Positions 8,680-19,533 of a DNA stretch of 64,000 bases are shown here, piece by piece. This stretch comes from Actibacterium lipolyticum (lineage in GTDB: Bacteria; Pseudomonadota; Alphaproteobacteria; Rhodobacterales; Rhodobacteraceae). Below the pieces are notes generated by a model. The model was not told where the DNA came from, searched no databases, and saw only the letters and a program-made list of their open reading frames with translations. The position numbers and the translations under genes are program-made. Each line of letters opens with the position of its first letter. Positions within the stretch are counted from its first letter, which is position 1. The stretch spans positions 682,001-746,000 of the forward strand of contig NZ_FXYE01000002.1 of NCBI RefSeq assembly GCF_900184935.1. The letters are read 5' to 3'.

Positions 8680-9087
8680 ATGGTGCACGAAGCTTTTTCG
8701 TCTCAGGGTATGATGAAAACTCTCGACGCGGAAATTTTTTCTATTTCTGCCGGTAAATGCTCTATCGGCGCTCCGATCGGGCCAGCCATCACACAACAAA
8801 ACGGATTCGCCCATGCTGCGGCCAGTTTTGCGATTGGTGATGTCGCTTGCGGTTGCGCCGCGCTCAGCACTTTGGACGTGGGATACGGCGTTTTAACAAG
8901 CGAGATGAAAATCCATCTGCTTGCCCCCGCGCAAGGCAAACGCCTGATCGCAAACGCAGAGGTCATTCGCGCAGGTCGCCGCCTTGTGGTGACCCGCGCC
9001 GATGTCATGGCCGAAGCCGAGGATGGCGCGCAGACTCATGTCGCCACCCTGCTTGGAACGATTGTGCCAATGGCACCTAAGCCGTAA
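8680..9087 (+). CDS. PaaI-family hotdog thioesterase
   Basis: 135 residues with the PaaI-type hotdog pattern: [20 protein letters not shown] covers the central helix that carries the catalytic loop, and the following strands [18 protein letters not shown] and [12 protein letters not shown] match the family. These enzymes hydrolyse acyl-CoA thioesters. The open frame extends upstream to a TTG at 8581, but the family starts near the ATG at 8680. The typical HG/HGG of the motif reads HAA here, so the specificity may differ. It overlaps the end of folD by 11 bases tail to tail. Confidence 0.75.
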   Translation: MVHEAFSSQGMMKTLDAEIFSISAGKCSIGAPIGPAITQQNGFAHAAASFAIGDVACGCAALSTLDVGYGVLTSEMKIHLLAPAQGKRLIANAEVIRAGRRLVVTRADVMAEAEDGAQTHVATLLGTIVPMAPKP

Positions 9088-9979
9088 GGCCAGCAGGTTC
9101 CGGCAGGTCGTTTGACCGACAGCACGCCGTCAGCGTGTTCGCCAACAGGCACGCAATCGTCATCGGGCCGACACCACCGGGAACGGGCGTGATCGCACCG
9201 GCAACCTTTGCGGCGCTTTCGAAATCAACATCGCCTACAAGCCGGGTTTTGCCTTCGCCTTTTTCGGGCGCAGGAATGCGGTTGATGCCCACGTCGATCA
9301 CCGTCGCACCGGGTTTGATCCAGTCGCCGTCGATCATTTCCGGGCGGCCAACGGCGGCAACGACGATGTCGGCCTGACGGCACACGGCCTGAATGTCCTT
9401 GGTCCGGGAATGCGCAACCGTCACCGTGCAGCTATCGCGCAGCAAAAGCTGGGCCATCGGTTTACCAACGATGTTGGAACGCCCCACCACAACCGCGTTC
9501 ATGCCCGACAGTGATCCGTGCTGTTCGCGCAGCATCATCAGGCAACCCAGTGGCGTGCAAGGCACCATCGCTTTTTGCCCTGTGGCCAACAATCCCACGT
9601 TTGAAATGTGGAACCCGTCCACATCCTTGGCCGGGTCGATCCGGTTGATCACCAAATCTTCGTTGATGTGACTTGGCAGGGGAAGCTGCACCAGAATACC
9701 GTGAACAGACGGGTCAGCATTCAGCTTATCCAACAAGGCCACCAGATCGGCCTCGGGCGTTTCAACGGGCAGCTTATGTTCGAACGAGGCCATGCCAACC
9801 TCAATCGTCTGCTTGCCCTTGCTGCGGACGTATACCTGACTTGCCGGGTCTTCACCGACCAGCACAACGGCCAGGCCGGGGGTGATGCCGTGAACCTCTT
9901 TCAGGCGGGCGACATGGGCTGCAACCTTACCGCGCACCTGCTCGGCAAATGCTTTTCCGTCGATGATCTGTGCTGGCAT
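9077..9979 (-). CDS. folD: Bifunctional methylenetetrahydrofolate dehydrogenase / methenyltetrahydrofolate cyclohydrolase
   Basis: 300 residues, the normal FolD length. Signature stretches are [14 protein letters not shown] (catalytic Lys in the KxK region), [23 protein letters not shown] and the NADP-binding [11 protein letters not shown], ending in [13 protein letters not shown]. It interconverts 5,10-methylene-THF and 10-formyl-THF in the cytosol. It lies 68 bases downstream of fhs on the same strand, so the two enzymes of the formate-to-methylene-THF route are probably expressed together. A 9-bp hairpin lies in the gap between them. Confidence 0.96.
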   Translation of the reverse strand: MPAQIIDGKAFAEQVRGKVAAHVARLKEVHGITPGLAVVLVGEDPASQVYVRSKGKQTIEVGMASFEHKLPVETPEADLVALLDKLNADPSVHGILVQLPLPSHINEDLVINRIDPAKDVDGFHISNVGLLATGQKAMVPCTPLGCLMMLREQHGSLSGMNAVVVGRSNIVGKPMAQLLLRDSCTVTVAHSRTKDIQAVCRQADIVVAAVGRPEMIDGDWIKPGATVIDVGINRIPAPEKGEGKTRLVGDVDFESAAKVAGAITPVPGGVGPMTIACLLANTLTACCRSNDLPEPAGLTA

Positions 9980-10004
9980 GTTTCGCGCTCCTTCATGTCA
10001 CGTC

Positions 10005-10030
10005 TGGCCTGCCTGTCCTATGGCAGGCCA
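10005..10030 (-). other. Intercistronic hairpin between fhs and folD
   Basis: The arms TGGCCTGCC (10005-10013) and GGCAGGCCA (10022-10030) are perfect complements around an 8-base loop. The element fills most of the fhs-folD gap, and no T-run follows on the minus strand, so it looks more like an mRNA-stability or processing element than a terminator. Confidence 0.5.
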
Positions 10031-10047
10031 AGCGCATTCTCAAGCCG

Positions 10048-11724
10048 CTAAAACAGGCCTTCGATCTGGCCATCGTCATTCAGCCCGATCGCCTCGGCCG
10101 AGGGGACGCGCGGCAGGCCGGGCATGGTCATGATCTCTCCGCAGATGACCACGATAAACCCGGCCCCGGCGGACAAGCGCACCTCGCGCACAGGGATGCT
10201 GTGCCCGGTCGGCGCGCCCCGCACCGTGGGATCGGTGGTAAAGCTGTACTGCGTCTTGGCCATGCAGACCGGCAGGTTGCCATATCCGGCCTCTTCCCAA
10301 TCCTTAAGCTGCGTGCGGATCTTTTGATCGGCCACAACCGCATCCGCGCGGTAAATGCCTTTGGCGATGGTTTCGATCTTTTCGAACAACGGCATGTCGT
10401 CGGGATAGATCGGCGCGAAATCGGACGTTTCTGCATCGGCAATTTCTGCCACGCGGGTGGCAAGCTCTTCCGTGCCTTCGGACCCCTTGGCCCAATGCTG
10501 GCACAAGATCGCCTCGCTGCCCTGCGAGGCAACGTAGTCCTTCACCGCCTGAACCTCTGCATCCGTGTCGGTGACGAAGTGGTTGATGGCAACAACGACC
10601 GGAACCCCGAAGGATTTGATGTTTTCGATATGGCGGCCAAGGTTCGGGCAGCCCGCCTTTACCGCATCCACATTTTCCGCGCCAAGATCGGCCTTGGCGA
10701 CCCCGCCGTTCATCTTCATCGCGCGGACTGTGGCGACAACCACAACCGCAGACGGCGCAAGCCCCGCTTTGCGGCACTTGATGTTAAGGAATTTCTCTGC
10801 GCCCAGATCGGCCCCGAAACCGGCCTCTGTCACCACATAATCCGCCAGCTTCAACGCCGTCGTCGTCGCCACGACTGAATTGCAGCCATGCGCGATATTC
10901 GCAAACGGGCCACCATGCACAAAGGCCGGGTTGTTTTCCAACGTCTGCACAAGGTTAGGCTGCATCGCATCCTTCAACAGCACCGTCATCGCGCCGTCGG
11001 CCTTGATGTCGCGGCAATAGATCGGCGTGCGGTCGCGGCGATAGGCGACAATGATATCGCCCAAACGGCGCTGCAAATCCTCCAGATCGGTAGCAAGGCA
11101 CAGAATGGCCATCACCTCCGACGCAACCGTGATGTCGAACCCTGTCTGGCGGGGAAATCCGTTCGCCACCCCGCCAAGCGAGGTCACAGTATCGCGCAAC
11201 GCCCGGTCGTTCATATCCAGCACCCGGCGCCAAACGACGCGGCGCTGATCGATCTCAAGCTCATTGCCCCAATAGATGTGGTTGTCTATCATCGCGGCCA
11301 GCAGGTTATGCGCGCTGGTGATCGCGTGGAAATCGCCGGTAAAGTGAAGGTTCATCTCTTCCATCGGGACGACTTGCGCGTATCCGCCACCCGCTGCGCC
11401 ACCTTTCATGCCAAAGCACGGGCCCAACGACGCCTCTCGGATACAAATCGCCGCCTTCTTGCCGATCCGGTTCAACCCGTCGCCAAGGCCCACCGTGGTT
11501 GTCGTCTTCCCCTCACCCGCGGGGGTGGGGTTGATGGCGGTCACCAAAATCAGCTTGCCGTTTTGGCGACCTTGGATGGATTTAATGAACTCTTCGCCGA
11601 CCTTCGCTTTGTCATGGCCATAGGGAAGCAAATGTTCGCTTGGAATGCTCAGCCTTGCGCCAATTTCCTGAATTGGCTGTTTCTGAGCCTCTCGTGCGAT
11701 TTCGATATCGGTCTTATATTCCAT
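10048..11724 (-). CDS. fhs: Formate-tetrahydrofolate ligase
   Basis: 558 residues. The nucleotide-binding loop [14 protein letters not shown] (about residues 67-80), the FTHFS signature [19 protein letters not shown] and the later text [11 protein letters not shown] and [13 protein letters not shown] identify the enzyme. It joins formate to THF using ATP to give 10-formyl-THF. A strong ribosome site GGAGGT lies seven bases before the ATG. It is transcribed ahead of folD. In roseobacters these genes support C1 oxidation and, where present, demethylation of DMSP and methylamines. Confidence 0.97.
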   Translation of the reverse strand: MEYKTDIEIAREAQKQPIQEIGARLSIPSEHLLPYGHDKAKVGEEFIKSIQGRQNGKLILVTAINPTPAGEGKTTTTVGLGDGLNRIGKKAAICIREASLGPCFGMKGGAAGGGYAQVVPMEEMNLHFTGDFHAITSAHNLLAAMIDNHIYWGNELEIDQRRVVWRRVLDMNDRALRDTVTSLGGVANGFPRQTGFDITVASEVMAILCLATDLEDLQRRLGDIIVAYRRDRTPIYCRDIKADGAMTVLLKDAMQPNLVQTLENNPAFVHGGPFANIAHGCNSVVATTTALKLADYVVTEAGFGADLGAEKFLNIKCRKAGLAPSAVVVVATVRAMKMNGGVAKADLGAENVDAVKAGCPNLGRHIENIKSFGVPVVVAINHFVTDTDAEVQAVKDYVASQGSEAILCQHWAKGSEGTEELATRVAEIADAETSDFAPIYPDDMPLFEKIETIAKGIYRADAVVADQKIRTQLKDWEEAGYGNLPVCMAKTQYSFTTDPTVRGAPTGHSIPVREVRLSAGAGFIVVICGEIMTMPGLPRVPSAEAIGLNDDGQIEGLF

Positions 11725-11869
11725 TAATCTTACCTCCCTGTGCCGCGATTACGGCCCTCTTTCGGCTATAGCGGGCGTAATCCTGTCAAAGAGATGCAAT
11801 TCCGACATTTCCCGCCACGGAACCGTCTTATGCTATTTTCAGGTAAAAACCGATGCCGAGCAAACGCGA

Positions 11870-12469
11870 CTATTTCCCGCGTGCAACGCCCAAATGCACC
11901 CATGCGGGCTGGTCGGGCACATGCAGGGTCAGCGTGTCACCTATGGCCAAGCGGCCCTCGCGTTCGACCCACGCGGTGACCCCGCGCCGCCCAACGGCTG
12001 CCGGTTTGAACGCGCGTCCTTTTCCAGGCAGGACCCCTTCGATCACCTTGGCAGGAAGCTGACAGGGCCGGTTTTCCATATCGACGGTCAGCGTTGTGCC
12101 ATCCTGATTTTGCAGGCGCGACGACGGAGGGATGTGCGTGAAATCCGGTATTCCCTCGACCACGATCGACGCACCCAGCCACGCCGGGTCCAGCGCATCA
12201 ATTCCCATCTCGGCGGCGATAGCAGCGATATCTTCGGCAGACAGAACCGAAAATTGGCGCACGTTGCGGATTTCGGTGTTTCGTTCGTACTGTGACAGGA
12301 CGCGCGAACAAGAAGGGCGGGTAATCCCGGCATGCTCTTCGCCATCCACCCCGGAAAAGCGCGCTGTCACCTCGTTCAACGGTTCGGCCATCAGGCTGGT
12401 TTCGCGATCCGAAACGCAGCCAAGCCAAACGATTTTGGCGCTGAATTCTGTTGGTTTTAGTGCAGGCAT
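11870..12469 (-). CDS. MOSC domain protein (molybdenum-cofactor sulfurase C-terminal-like)
   Basis: 199 residues. The MOSC hallmarks seen are DGEEHAGITRPSCSRVL, RQFSVLSAEDI, LGASIVVEGI, CQLP with its conserved Cys, and GRRGVTAWVEREG. MOSC domains carry or transfer sulfur through a conserved Cys and are usually tied to Mo-cofactor enzymes. The start at 12469 has a strong GAGGGAG site five bases upstream; the earlier in-frame ATG at 12496 does not. The gene stands alone between fhs and a membrane protein gene on the other strand, so its partner enzyme is unknown. Confidence 0.82.
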   Translation of the reverse strand: MPALKPTEFSAKIVWLGCVSDRETSLMAEPLNEVTARFSGVDGEEHAGITRPSCSRVLSQYERNTEIRNVRQFSVLSAEDIAAIAAEMGIDALDPAWLGASIVVEGIPDFTHIPPSSRLQNQDGTTLTVDMENRPCQLPAKVIEGVLPGKGRAFKPAAVGRRGVTAWVEREGRLAIGDTLTLHVPDQPAWVHLGVARGK

Positions 12470-12628
12470 TGTTGCTCCCTCAATTTGCGCCAGCACCCGT
12501 GGCGCAATGGTCTGAAGGCGCGACAGGTGGAACCAGACAATGAGGCTTCAAATTGGCGCGTCAACACCTATCGCTTGACTGGACCGCCCTTAATGGCCCG
12601 AATACGGTCCATTGTAAAAAGGGACACT

Positions 12629-13477
12629 ATGGTGCTGGGATTCAACGTTTTATACAGGGCTATCGTCGCAGTCGGGCAGAATTGGCGATTTGGGGCTTTA
12701 ATCGTGTTGCCCGCCGTTTTGTTTATGGAACTCGCTTATTTCCCTCGTCATATCTTTGACCTTGATGCCGCGCCGACCGATCCGCTTTCGCTACATTTTC
12801 CGCCAATCTTACCTTCCCCCTATGCCACTTGGGTATACTTACTGGCGCTCTTATTGATAACGATCGCCATCACCATCAGCGTCGCAATTGCGTGGCACCG
12901 TAGATTGTTAAATCAAGCATCGCTGGGCAAGGCGATCAAAGGACAACCGCGTTGGCGCTATCTATTGCGTTGCAGTATCGTGTGCATCTTCGTCGCCATT
13001 GTCATGCTGGCGCTGAGCTGGCCCGCCCTTCTGTTGAAAGACTGGCTTTATACCGATGCTGGACGAGATGCGCTTGGCCTCCGGTTCCACCTCGAAGCAC
13101 TCATGTTCGTGGATTCTGGCCTAGTGGCACTTGCATTCGCTTTCAGCTGGACCTTTTTTGGCCTCAGCTTGCCGGGCATTGCGGCAGGTGAAACTGTTCC
13201 ATTTGGGGCCACTCTAAAATTTGCGGTTCGGAATATAGCTCACATCGTATTGGCCGTCACCCTCGCGCAGTTGGCCTTTCATTTTGCCGAACGGTCTATC
13301 TTGATCGTGCAGTACGGCTGGCGCTCCACATACGGGAACTGGGGCAACTGGATGGCGGCTCTGGCGTTGATCGTTCTGACTTCTGTGCGCTTTTTGGTTC
13401 TTGTCGGCCTAGTGACAGAATTCTATCGGGCCTATCGTAACCACCATCAAAAACAGAAAACGCCGCTCCCTACGTAG
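12629..13477 (+). CDS. Hypothetical integral membrane protein
   Basis: 282 residues with about six hydrophobic segments (near residues 20-35, 75-100, 125-150, 170-200, 215-240 and 255-275). I see no catalytic motif and do not recognise the family. The start at 12629 has AAAGGG five bases upstream; the frame is open further upstream but that part is hydrophilic. Base use is a little more AT-rich than in neighbouring genes. The stop codon lies inside the inverted repeat that appears to end transcription from both this gene and ftsH. Confidence 0.6.
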   Translation: MVLGFNVLYRAIVAVGQNWRFGALIVLPAVLFMELAYFPRHIFDLDAAPTDPLSLHFPPILPSPYATWVYLLALLLITIAITISVAIAWHRRLLNQASLGKAIKGQPRWRYLLRCSIVCIFVAIVMLALSWPALLLKDWLYTDAGRDALGLRFHLEALMFVDSGLVALAFAFSWTFFGLSLPGIAAGETVPFGATLKFAVRNIAHIVLAVTLAQLAFHFAERSILIVQYGWRSTYGNWGNWMAALALIVLTSVRFLVLVGLVTEFYRAYRNHHQKQKTPLPT

Positions 13478-13486
13478 GGAACGGCG
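13461..13486. terminator. Bidirectional terminator overlapping a stop codon
   Basis: The sequence from 13461 to 13486 folds on itself around CTACGTAG, with arms CGCCG-TCCCTA and TAGGGA-CGGCG and one mismatch. On the plus strand it is followed by ATTTTTCTTC; on the minus strand an A-rich tract upstream becomes a T-rich tail. It sits between the convergent membrane protein gene and ftsH, and its left arm contains the membrane protein's stop codon. Confidence 0.75.
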
Positions 13487-13510
13487 CTTCATTTTTCTTC
13501 AGTCTTTGCT

Positions 13511-15430
13511 TTACGCAGTCGGTTCCGGCTCTAGCCCGCCATCTGCTGGCGGTTTCGGCTTGGCCGTTTTCGGGATCGCCGTAACCGAAGGCGTGTTGCC
13601 GCTGTCCGGTGGGGTGTCTTCGTCGTCGCCACGGTTCAGCGGCTCGCCTGCGATCACCTTGGTGATCTCATTCCCGGTCAGCGTTTCATATTCCAACAAG
13701 CCCTGCGCCAAACGATGCAGATCCTCATTCTTTTCGGTCAGAATACGCTTGGCAGTCTCGTAACCTTCGTCAACGATCTTGCGCACTTCTTCGTCAATCT
13801 TTTCCTGCGTCTCAGGCGAGGCATTTGCCGGCCCTTGAGAGTTTCCAAGATAAGACTGCTGTTCGTTCGCGTAATCGATGTTGCCCAGCGTTTCAGACAT
13901 GCCGAACTGCGTCACCATCGCGCGGGCGATTTTCGTGACCTGCTGAATATCAGACGCAGCACCCGAGGTGACATTCTCTTTACCAAAGATCAACTCTTCG
14001 GCCACCTTACCGCCCATCGCCATCGCGATTTTGGAGGTGTATTTGGTGTAAGTCACGCTTAGCTGATCGCGCTCAGGCAGCGACAGAACCAGACCCAACG
14101 CACGACCGCGCGGGATGATTGTCGCCTTGTGGATGGGGTCATGCTGCGGGACGTTCAGGCCCACAATCGCATGGCCAGCCTCGTGATAGGCGGTCAGCTT
14201 TTTCTCATCCTCAGACATGACCATCGAACGACGCTCTGCGCCCATCATGACCTTGTCTTTGGCGTTTTCGAAATCTTCCATCGTGACAAACCGGCGACCG
14301 ATACGGGCGGCCATCAGCGCAGCCTCGTTCACAAGGTTGGCCAGATCGGCACCGGAAAAGCCCGGGCAACCGCGCGCGATGATACGCAGATCAACATCAG
14401 GGCCCAGCGGCACTTTGCGCGCATGCACGCCCAAGATCTTTTCGCGGCCTTTAATGTCTGGGTTCGGAACCTGAACCTGACGGTCGAAACGGCCCGGGCG
14501 CAACAGCGCAGGGTCAAGAACGTCAGGACGGTTGGTGGCGGCGACGATGATGATACCTTCGTTCGCCTCAAAGCCGTCCATTTCGACCAGCAGCTGGTTC
14601 AACGTCTGTTCGCGTTCGTCGTTACCGCCGCCATAGCCAACACCACGCGAACGGCCAACGGCGTCAATTTCGTCGATGAACACGATGCACGGGGCGTTCT
14701 TTTTCGCCTGTTCGAACATGTCGCGCACACGGGATGCACCAACACCAACGAACATCTCTACGAAGTCAGAACCCGAGATGGTGAAAAACGGTACGCCAGC
14801 TTCGCCAGCAATGGCACGCGCCAAAAGCGTTTTACCAGTACCCGGAGGGCCCACCAGCAACGCGCCTTTTGGAATTTTACCACCAAGGCGGCTGAACTTC
14901 TGCGGGTTGCGCAGGAATTCAACAATCTCTTCCAGCTCTTCTTTGGCTTCGTCGATGCCGGCAACATCGTCAAACGTGACGCGGCCATGCTTTTCGGTCA
15001 GCAGCTTGGCGCGGCTTTTGCCAAAGCCCATCGCGCCGCCACGGCCCCCACCCTGCATGCGGTTCATCAGGAAGATCCAGATGCCGATCAGAATAAGGAA
15101 TGGCAGCAGCGTACCAACATAAGCCAACAGCCCGGATTTTTCCTGCGCTTTGGCGGTTACATCAACGTTCTTTTCAACAAGGCGATCGGTCAGATCAACA
15201 CCTTCGGGCACGATGGCCGTATAGGTGGTTCCGTCCGCGCTGCGGATCAGCGCCTTTTCACCATCAAGCGTTACAGCGGTGACATCACCATCCTCAACGC
15301 TTGAAAGGAACTCTGAATAGCTCATTGTCTGTGTCGCCATGGTCGATTGACCACCGCTGAAAAGGTTGAACAAGGCCAGGATCAAAAGAAATAATACGAC
15401 CCAAAAGGCGATGTTTCGTGCGTTACCCAC
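13511..15430 (-). CDS. ftsH: ATP-dependent zinc metalloprotease FtsH
   Basis: 639 residues. Two membrane segments lie at about 7-25 and 103-121, with a periplasmic domain between. The AAA core has Walker A GPPGTGKT (194-201), Walker [10 protein letters not shown] and the second region of homology [20 protein letters not shown]. The M41 protease zinc site HEAGH is at 416-420. The C-terminus is a proline-rich low-complexity tail. FtsH degrades membrane and short-lived cytosolic proteins. It lies 73 bases downstream of tilS at the end of the tol-pal-tilS run, a common alphaproteobacterial order. Confidence 0.97.
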   Translation of the reverse strand: MGNARNIAFWVVLFLLILALFNLFSGGQSTMATQTMSYSEFLSSVEDGDVTAVTLDGEKALIRSADGTTYTAIVPEGVDLTDRLVEKNVDVTAKAQEKSGLLAYVGTLLPFLILIGIWIFLMNRMQGGGRGGAMGFGKSRAKLLTEKHGRVTFDDVAGIDEAKEELEEIVEFLRNPQKFSRLGGKIPKGALLVGPPGTGKTLLARAIAGEAGVPFFTISGSDFVEMFVGVGASRVRDMFEQAKKNAPCIVFIDEIDAVGRSRGVGYGGGNDEREQTLNQLLVEMDGFEANEGIIIVAATNRPDVLDPALLRPGRFDRQVQVPNPDIKGREKILGVHARKVPLGPDVDLRIIARGCPGFSGADLANLVNEAALMAARIGRRFVTMEDFENAKDKVMMGAERRSMVMSEDEKKLTAYHEAGHAIVGLNVPQHDPIHKATIIPRGRALGLVLSLPERDQLSVTYTKYTSKIAMAMGGKVAEELIFGKENVTSGAASDIQQVTKIARAMVTQFGMSETLGNIDYANEQQSYLGNSQGPANASPETQEKIDEEVRKIVDEGYETAKRILTEKNEDLHRLAQGLLEYETLTGNEITKVIAGEPLNRGDDEDTPPDSGNTPSVTAIPKTAKPKPPADGGLEPEPTA

Positions 15431-15503
15431 GATGAGCTCCCTGAACTAGTGGCCGCGGTGCGGTGCGACCGATTACTCTAAAATAGAGATAAGCTGCGCA
15501 GGT

Positions 15504-16757
15504 TCAATGCGATATAATGGATTCAAAGAAGCTTTCGGCCCCGGAAACAAGTTCCGCATCCCATTCGTTATCAAGCCCGGCCAGTGGTGCTGCGATCAAC
15601 ACATCATCGCGCCAAACGGCGGGGGACGCGGCAAGTGTCGCACGCGGCAGGCCAGTTTCGCGCCAATCGGGGCATTCCAGCAATCCCGCCTCGCCAAGGG
15701 CGCGAACCTGCAACCCATTGGCAACAGGGCCGGAAAGCTGCCAGCGACCATCCCAAACGGCATCACTCGCCACGGTTTTTTCGCGCACCGCGTGGTATTC
15801 GCGGGTGATGCGAACGGTATTTCCTTCGATCATGGCGCGGCATCCATGAAGCATTGCATCGTCGCCAGCAATCACCGATGCGCTGAAATCATGCAGCTTT
15901 GTCGCACGTGGGGCGAATTCTGCCGACGCGACCCATTTCAATGCGTGGCCTAGGATGCGCCGGGTGATTTCGGGTGGCAAAGTCGCCAAAGAACGCCGCG
16001 CCAACAGCACGTCGCCCGCATCGATCCGGGCGCAGGCTTCGGCCTCTGCGCGGGTCTGCACCTCTAACGCGTGGCGAGCCGACGCCATGTGCCGCGTCAC
16101 CCCGGACAGCACCTGCGCATCAATGCCAAGTGGGCCAAGGGCGGCCAGAACTTCGCGCGCACGGATACGTTCATACTTGGTGTCTTCGTTCGACGGATCA
16201 TCGCGCCATGCGTGGCCATTCTGGCTCAGATAATCGCGAAGCTGCTGCCGCCGCGCCAAAAGCAACGGGCGCAGCCACGTAACACCATTCCCCGCGCGGC
16301 TTTGCGCCATACCGGACAAGCCATCAACGCCCGCCTCGCGCGCCAGACGCATCAGAAAGGTTTCCGCCTGATCGTCCGCCGTATGGGCCAGCGCGATTGT
16401 TGAAATACCGTGCGCCTTTGCCCAGTCGGCCATCAGCCTATAGCGAGCCTTGCGGGCCTCTGCCTGAAGATTGCCGGTTTCATCCCAGCCCCGCCATTCA
16501 AGAACATCATGTGGCAGGCCAAGTTCGGCGCAGGTTGCGGCAACAAACGCGGCTTCCTCGGCCGCTTCGGGGCGTAACCCGTGATCGACTGTAACCGCGT
16601 GAATTCTAAGGCCAGTTTCCCGCGCGTGGTCAGCGGCGAGGTGTAACATCGCCATTGAGTCACCGCCCCCGGAAACGGCCAGACCCAGCGGGCCATCAAG
16701 AACCGCAGGAAGCGCCAAGGCGAATGTGTTGGTCAGTGGTTGCTGCGCATCCGTCAA
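15504..16757 (-). CDS. tilS: tRNA(Ile)-lysidine synthetase
   Basis: 417 residues. The PP-loop motif SGGGDS (about 30-35) is present, followed by the TilS text TVDHGLRPEAAEEA and HTADDQAETFLMRL. The enzyme attaches lysine to C34 of the AUA-reading tRNA(Ile) and is essential. The start is a TTG whose next base makes it overlap the TGA of cpoB, so translation is probably coupled. The C-terminal TilS substrate domain is present but diverged. Confidence 0.93.
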   Translation of the reverse strand: MTDAQQPLTNTFALALPAVLDGPLGLAVSGGGDSMAMLHLAADHARETGLRIHAVTVDHGLRPEAAEEAAFVAATCAELGLPHDVLEWRGWDETGNLQAEARKARYRLMADWAKAHGISTIALAHTADDQAETFLMRLAREAGVDGLSGMAQSRAGNGVTWLRPLLLARRQQLRDYLSQNGHAWRDDPSNEDTKYERIRAREVLAALGPLGIDAQVLSGVTRHMASARHALEVQTRAEAEACARIDAGDVLLARRSLATLPPEITRRILGHALKWVASAEFAPRATKLHDFSASVIAGDDAMLHGCRAMIEGNTVRITREYHAVREKTVASDAVWDGRWQLSGPVANGLQVRALGEAGLLECPDWRETGLPRATLAASPAVWRDDVLIAAPLAGLDNEWDAELVSGAESFFESIISH

Positions 16758-17590
16758 TTGCAGCCAATCGCGTTGCGGGCCGCCGTCGCTTCACCCGCAA
16801 CAGAGGATGCCGGAAAACGCGCACCAACTTCGCCAAGTGTCACACATGCCTCGCGCGTTTGCCCAAGGTCGTTCAGCGAAGAGCCTAGACGATACAACGC
16901 TTCGGGCGCACGCGGGCCATCGGGCGCACCAGAAAAGCTTTCCAAAAACGCGCGGGCCGCATCGGCGGTTTGGCCCGTGTTATGCAACGCCTCGCCCCGG
17001 TGGAAATGCGCGGTGCCGCTTAGCGGCCCACCTGGATAGGTCTGGGTAAAGGTCGCAAACTTTTCCGCAGCCCCTTGAAAGTCACCGGAATCGAGCGCCG
17101 CCTTCGCCCGATCAAAGTCTGCCTGTTCACCCACCGCCAATTCCGCGCCGCCGGTGTCAGGCTGTGCAACCGGAACCGGTGCAGTGGTGGAGGCTTGGCC
17201 AGCCCCGCCCAAAGTTGTCGTTTCACCAAGCTGGCCAATGTCGCAATTGGTTTCCAGCTCACAAAGGCGGAATTCCAGATCACCAATGCGCCGGGTACCG
17301 TCCCCGACGATCTGGTTGATACGGAATTCCAATTCTTCGCTGCGCGCTGTCAGGCGCTGAAGCTGTTGTTCAATGCTGTCGATCCGTTGCAACGCTGAAC
17401 CACCGGCGATGCCCTGCTGGGCACCACCAGTTGTCGAAAGCTCGCGTTTTAGGCGCTGCACATCCACGTAAAGCACCGACAATTGCTGGCGAATATCAGC
17501 CAGCGTTTCATCACTGCTTTGCGCAAAGCCCGCGCCTGTCGCGCCCAGCGAAAGACACACCGAAAGGCAAACTGCCCCAAACCGCATCAT
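16754..17590 (-). CDS. cpoB: Cell division coordinator CpoB / YbgF (Tol-Pal system)
   Basis: 278 residues. There is a signal peptide ending near GAGFAQ, a coiled-coil stretch (about residues 35-95, heptad-like LSVLYVDVQRLKREL and EQQLQRLTARSEELEF), a Pro/Thr linker, and TPR repeats from about 150 to the end. CpoB couples peptidoglycan synthesis to outer membrane constriction through TolA. AGGAG lies about ten bases before ATG 17590. It sits directly after pal and before tilS. A Cys pair (CELETNC) in the coiled-coil end is unusual for the region and could form a disulfide in the periplasm. Confidence 0.9.
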   Translation of the reverse strand: MMRFGAVCLSVCLSLGATGAGFAQSSDETLADIRQQLSVLYVDVQRLKRELSTTGGAQQGIAGGSALQRIDSIEQQLQRLTARSEELEFRINQIVGDGTRRIGDLEFRLCELETNCDIGQLGETTTLGGAGQASTTAPVPVAQPDTGGAELAVGEQADFDRAKAALDSGDFQGAAEKFATFTQTYPGGPLSGTAHFHRGEALHNTGQTADAARAFLESFSGAPDGPRAPEALYRLGSSLNDLGQTREACVTLGEVGARFPASSVAGEATAARNAIGCN

Positions 17591-17604
17591 TGAACTGTCG
17601 CTCC

Positions 17605-18132
17605 TTAACTGCTCAGGCCAGCCGTAACCACGGTAACAGCCCGACGGTTCTTGGCATAACATGTCTCATCCGAGCAAATTTCGATCGGACGTTCCTTGCC
17701 GTAGCTAACCACACGTACACGTGCGGGCGAAACCCCGCGCGAAACCAAATATTCCTCTACAGCGTTGGCGCGGCGCGCACCAAGTGCAAGGTTATATTCG
17801 CGTGTGCCCTGCTCATCGGCGTGGCCTTCGATGATAACGCTGTAATCTGTGTTCGTCAGAAGCCACTGTGCCTGTCCTTCAAGCGTTCCGCGTGCGGTAT
17901 CACCCAGCGTGCTTTGATCAACGGCGAACAGCACACGATCACCGACCGTCTGTTGGAAATACGCAACCGAACGCGGATCATTCACGCCACCAGCGGCACC
18001 ACTGTCAAAACCAGTGCCAGCCCCTGCGCCAACGCCACCGGCAGAGCCGCTATCGGCGAACCGGTCGGGGTTGGTACATGCGGACAGGCCAAGCGCAGCC
18101 ACAAGAAGAATAGATTTGGTAAGAGTTTTCAT
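17605..18132 (-). CDS. pal: Peptidoglycan-associated lipoprotein Pal
   Basis: 175 residues. The lipobox LSAC with Cys at residue 19 ends the signal peptide, then a Gly-rich linker to about residue 55, then an OmpA-like peptidoglycan-binding domain with IEGHADEQGTREYNLALG and ARRANAVEEYLVSRGV. Pal anchors the outer membrane to peptidoglycan and binds TolB. Order tolB-pal-cpoB is conserved. CYAKNRR near the end supplies a second Cys that may pair with the Cys of EICSDE. Confidence 0.95.
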   Translation of the reverse strand: MKTLTKSILLVAALGLSACTNPDRFADSGSAGGVGAGAGTGFDSGAAGGVNDPRSVAYFQQTVGDRVLFAVDQSTLGDTARGTLEGQAQWLLTNTDYSVIIEGHADEQGTREYNLALGARRANAVEEYLVSRGVSPARVRVVSYGKERPIEICSDETCYAKNRRAVTVVTAGLSS

Positions 18133-18207
18133 CTGACAATTCCTGTTGTCGTTTTTTGCTCGATTGCGCCCAGCATATCAGTCAGACGCGGTTTTGGAAA
18201 CGCACGC

Positions 18208-19533
18208 TTACGGCAGCAAGGGCGACCACGCAGGATCAGATGCCGCCCCGTCGACCGAGATCTTGCGAAGGTTCCGCCCCGAGATATCGACCGAGTAAAG
18301 CGCAGAAGTGCCCCCTGCCCCCGCCGTTTCGCGCGAGAACATGATGACACGCCCGTTGGGCGACCATGTCGGCCCTTCATCCAAGAAAGACGCGGTCAAC
18401 AAACGCTCTTCGGAGCCATCGGTGCGCATAACACCAATATGGAAACGGCCCTTGTTCTGCTTTGTGAAGGCAATGTAATCACCACGCGGCGACCAAACGG
18501 GTGTGGAATAACGCCCGCTGCCAAAACTGATCCGCTGAGGCTCTCCGCCGCCTGCTGACATGATGTAAAGCTGCTGCGTGCCCGAACGATCACTTTCAAA
18601 CACGATGCGGCTTCCGTCAGGGGAATAGCTTGGCGCGGTTTCAATCGAAGGCGATGATGTCAGGCGCGCGCGTTGGCCACCGCCAAGGTTCATGCTGAAC
18701 AGATCGGTGTTCCCACCTTGCGAGGCCGAATAAAGAACTGTGCTGCCATCCGGGCCAAAGCGCGGCGAAAACGTCATGGTGCCAGATTGGTCATCAACCG
18801 CACGACGCCCCACCGTGGCGACATCCAACAGATAGATCCGCGGGAAACCGGTTTCATAGCTGGTATAAAGCACCCGGTCGCCATTTGGCGAAAACCGCGG
18901 CGCAAGCACGATGGACGTACTGTCAGTCAGGTACTGCGTGTTGGCCCCGTCATAATCCATGATTGCCAACCGCTTTTTACGGTCATTCTTTGGGCCAGTT
19001 TCGGCAACATACACAACACGGCTGTCAAAATACCCGCCTTCGCCGGTGATGCGCGAATAAACCTGATCGGCCACTTTGTGCGCCACGCGACGCCAGCTTG
19101 ACGTTGTACCGCCGAATTGCAGACCATCGCCCAGCGGGGCGTCCGCAAACACATCCAACAGGCGGAACTTCACGTTCAGCCGCCCGTCTGACCCAACACT
19201 GACCGCGCCGGTGACAAGCGCCTGAGCGTTGATCGCCTTCCAATCCGCATATTGGACGGGGCTGTCGAAATTCGTAACGCTCGCGATGAATGCTTCTTTC
19301 GGGATCTCACGGAACAGGCCGGTGTTCACCAAATCCGCCGCCACGACCCGGCTGATGTTACGCGCCATTTCTGCCGCCGCAGCGTTTTCCGCCACAAAGT
19401 CAGGCACCGCGAAGGGCATCGGTTCGATTACCCCTTCGTCGATTTCAATCCGCAACGGTCCGTTCTGCGCGATTGCAGGTACAGCAGCAAACCCCATAAG
19501 GGCCGCAAGGAGGGTCAGCACTCGTAACATCAT
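18208..19533 (-). CDS. tolB: Tol-Pal translocation protein TolB
   Basis: 441 residues. A signal peptide ends near AVPAIAQ, then the small N-terminal domain, then a six-bladed beta-propeller with repeated SPDGSR/SPNGDR-type blade turns (for example [16 protein letters not shown] and [13 protein letters not shown]). TolB is periplasmic and binds Pal. Its ATG overlaps the TGA of tolA (ATGA), so translation is coupled. Confidence 0.96.
   Translation of the reverse strand: MMLRVLTLLAALMGFAAVPAIAQNGPLRIEIDEGVIEPMPFAVPDFVAENAAAAEMARNISRVVAADLVNTGLFREIPKEAFIASVTNFDSPVQYADWKAINAQALVTGAVSVGSDGRLNVKFRLLDVFADAPLGDGLQFGGTTSSWRRVAHKVADQVYSRITGEGGYFDSRVVYVAETGPKNDRKKRLAIMDYDGANTQYLTDSTSIVLAPRFSPNGDRVLYTSYETGFPRIYLLDVATVGRRAVDDQSGTMTFSPRFGPDGSTVLYSASQGGNTDLFSMNLGGGQRARLTSSPSIETAPSYSPDGSRIVFESDRSGTQQLYIMSAGGGEPQRISFGSGRYSTPVWSPRGDYIAFTKQNKGRFHIGVMRTDGSEERLLTASFLDEGPTWSPNGRVIMFSRETAGAGGTSALYSVDISGRNLRKISVDGAASDPAWSPLLP

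Noticed and set aside
9970-10878. 302-codon plus-strand frame across folD and fhs
   Set aside because: It is antisense to two certain genes and codes for a low-quality Arg-rich product.
14129-15304. 391-codon plus-strand frame opposite ftsH
   Set aside because: FtsH on the other strand is certain; this frame has no recognisable domain and His/Arg-rich antisense composition.
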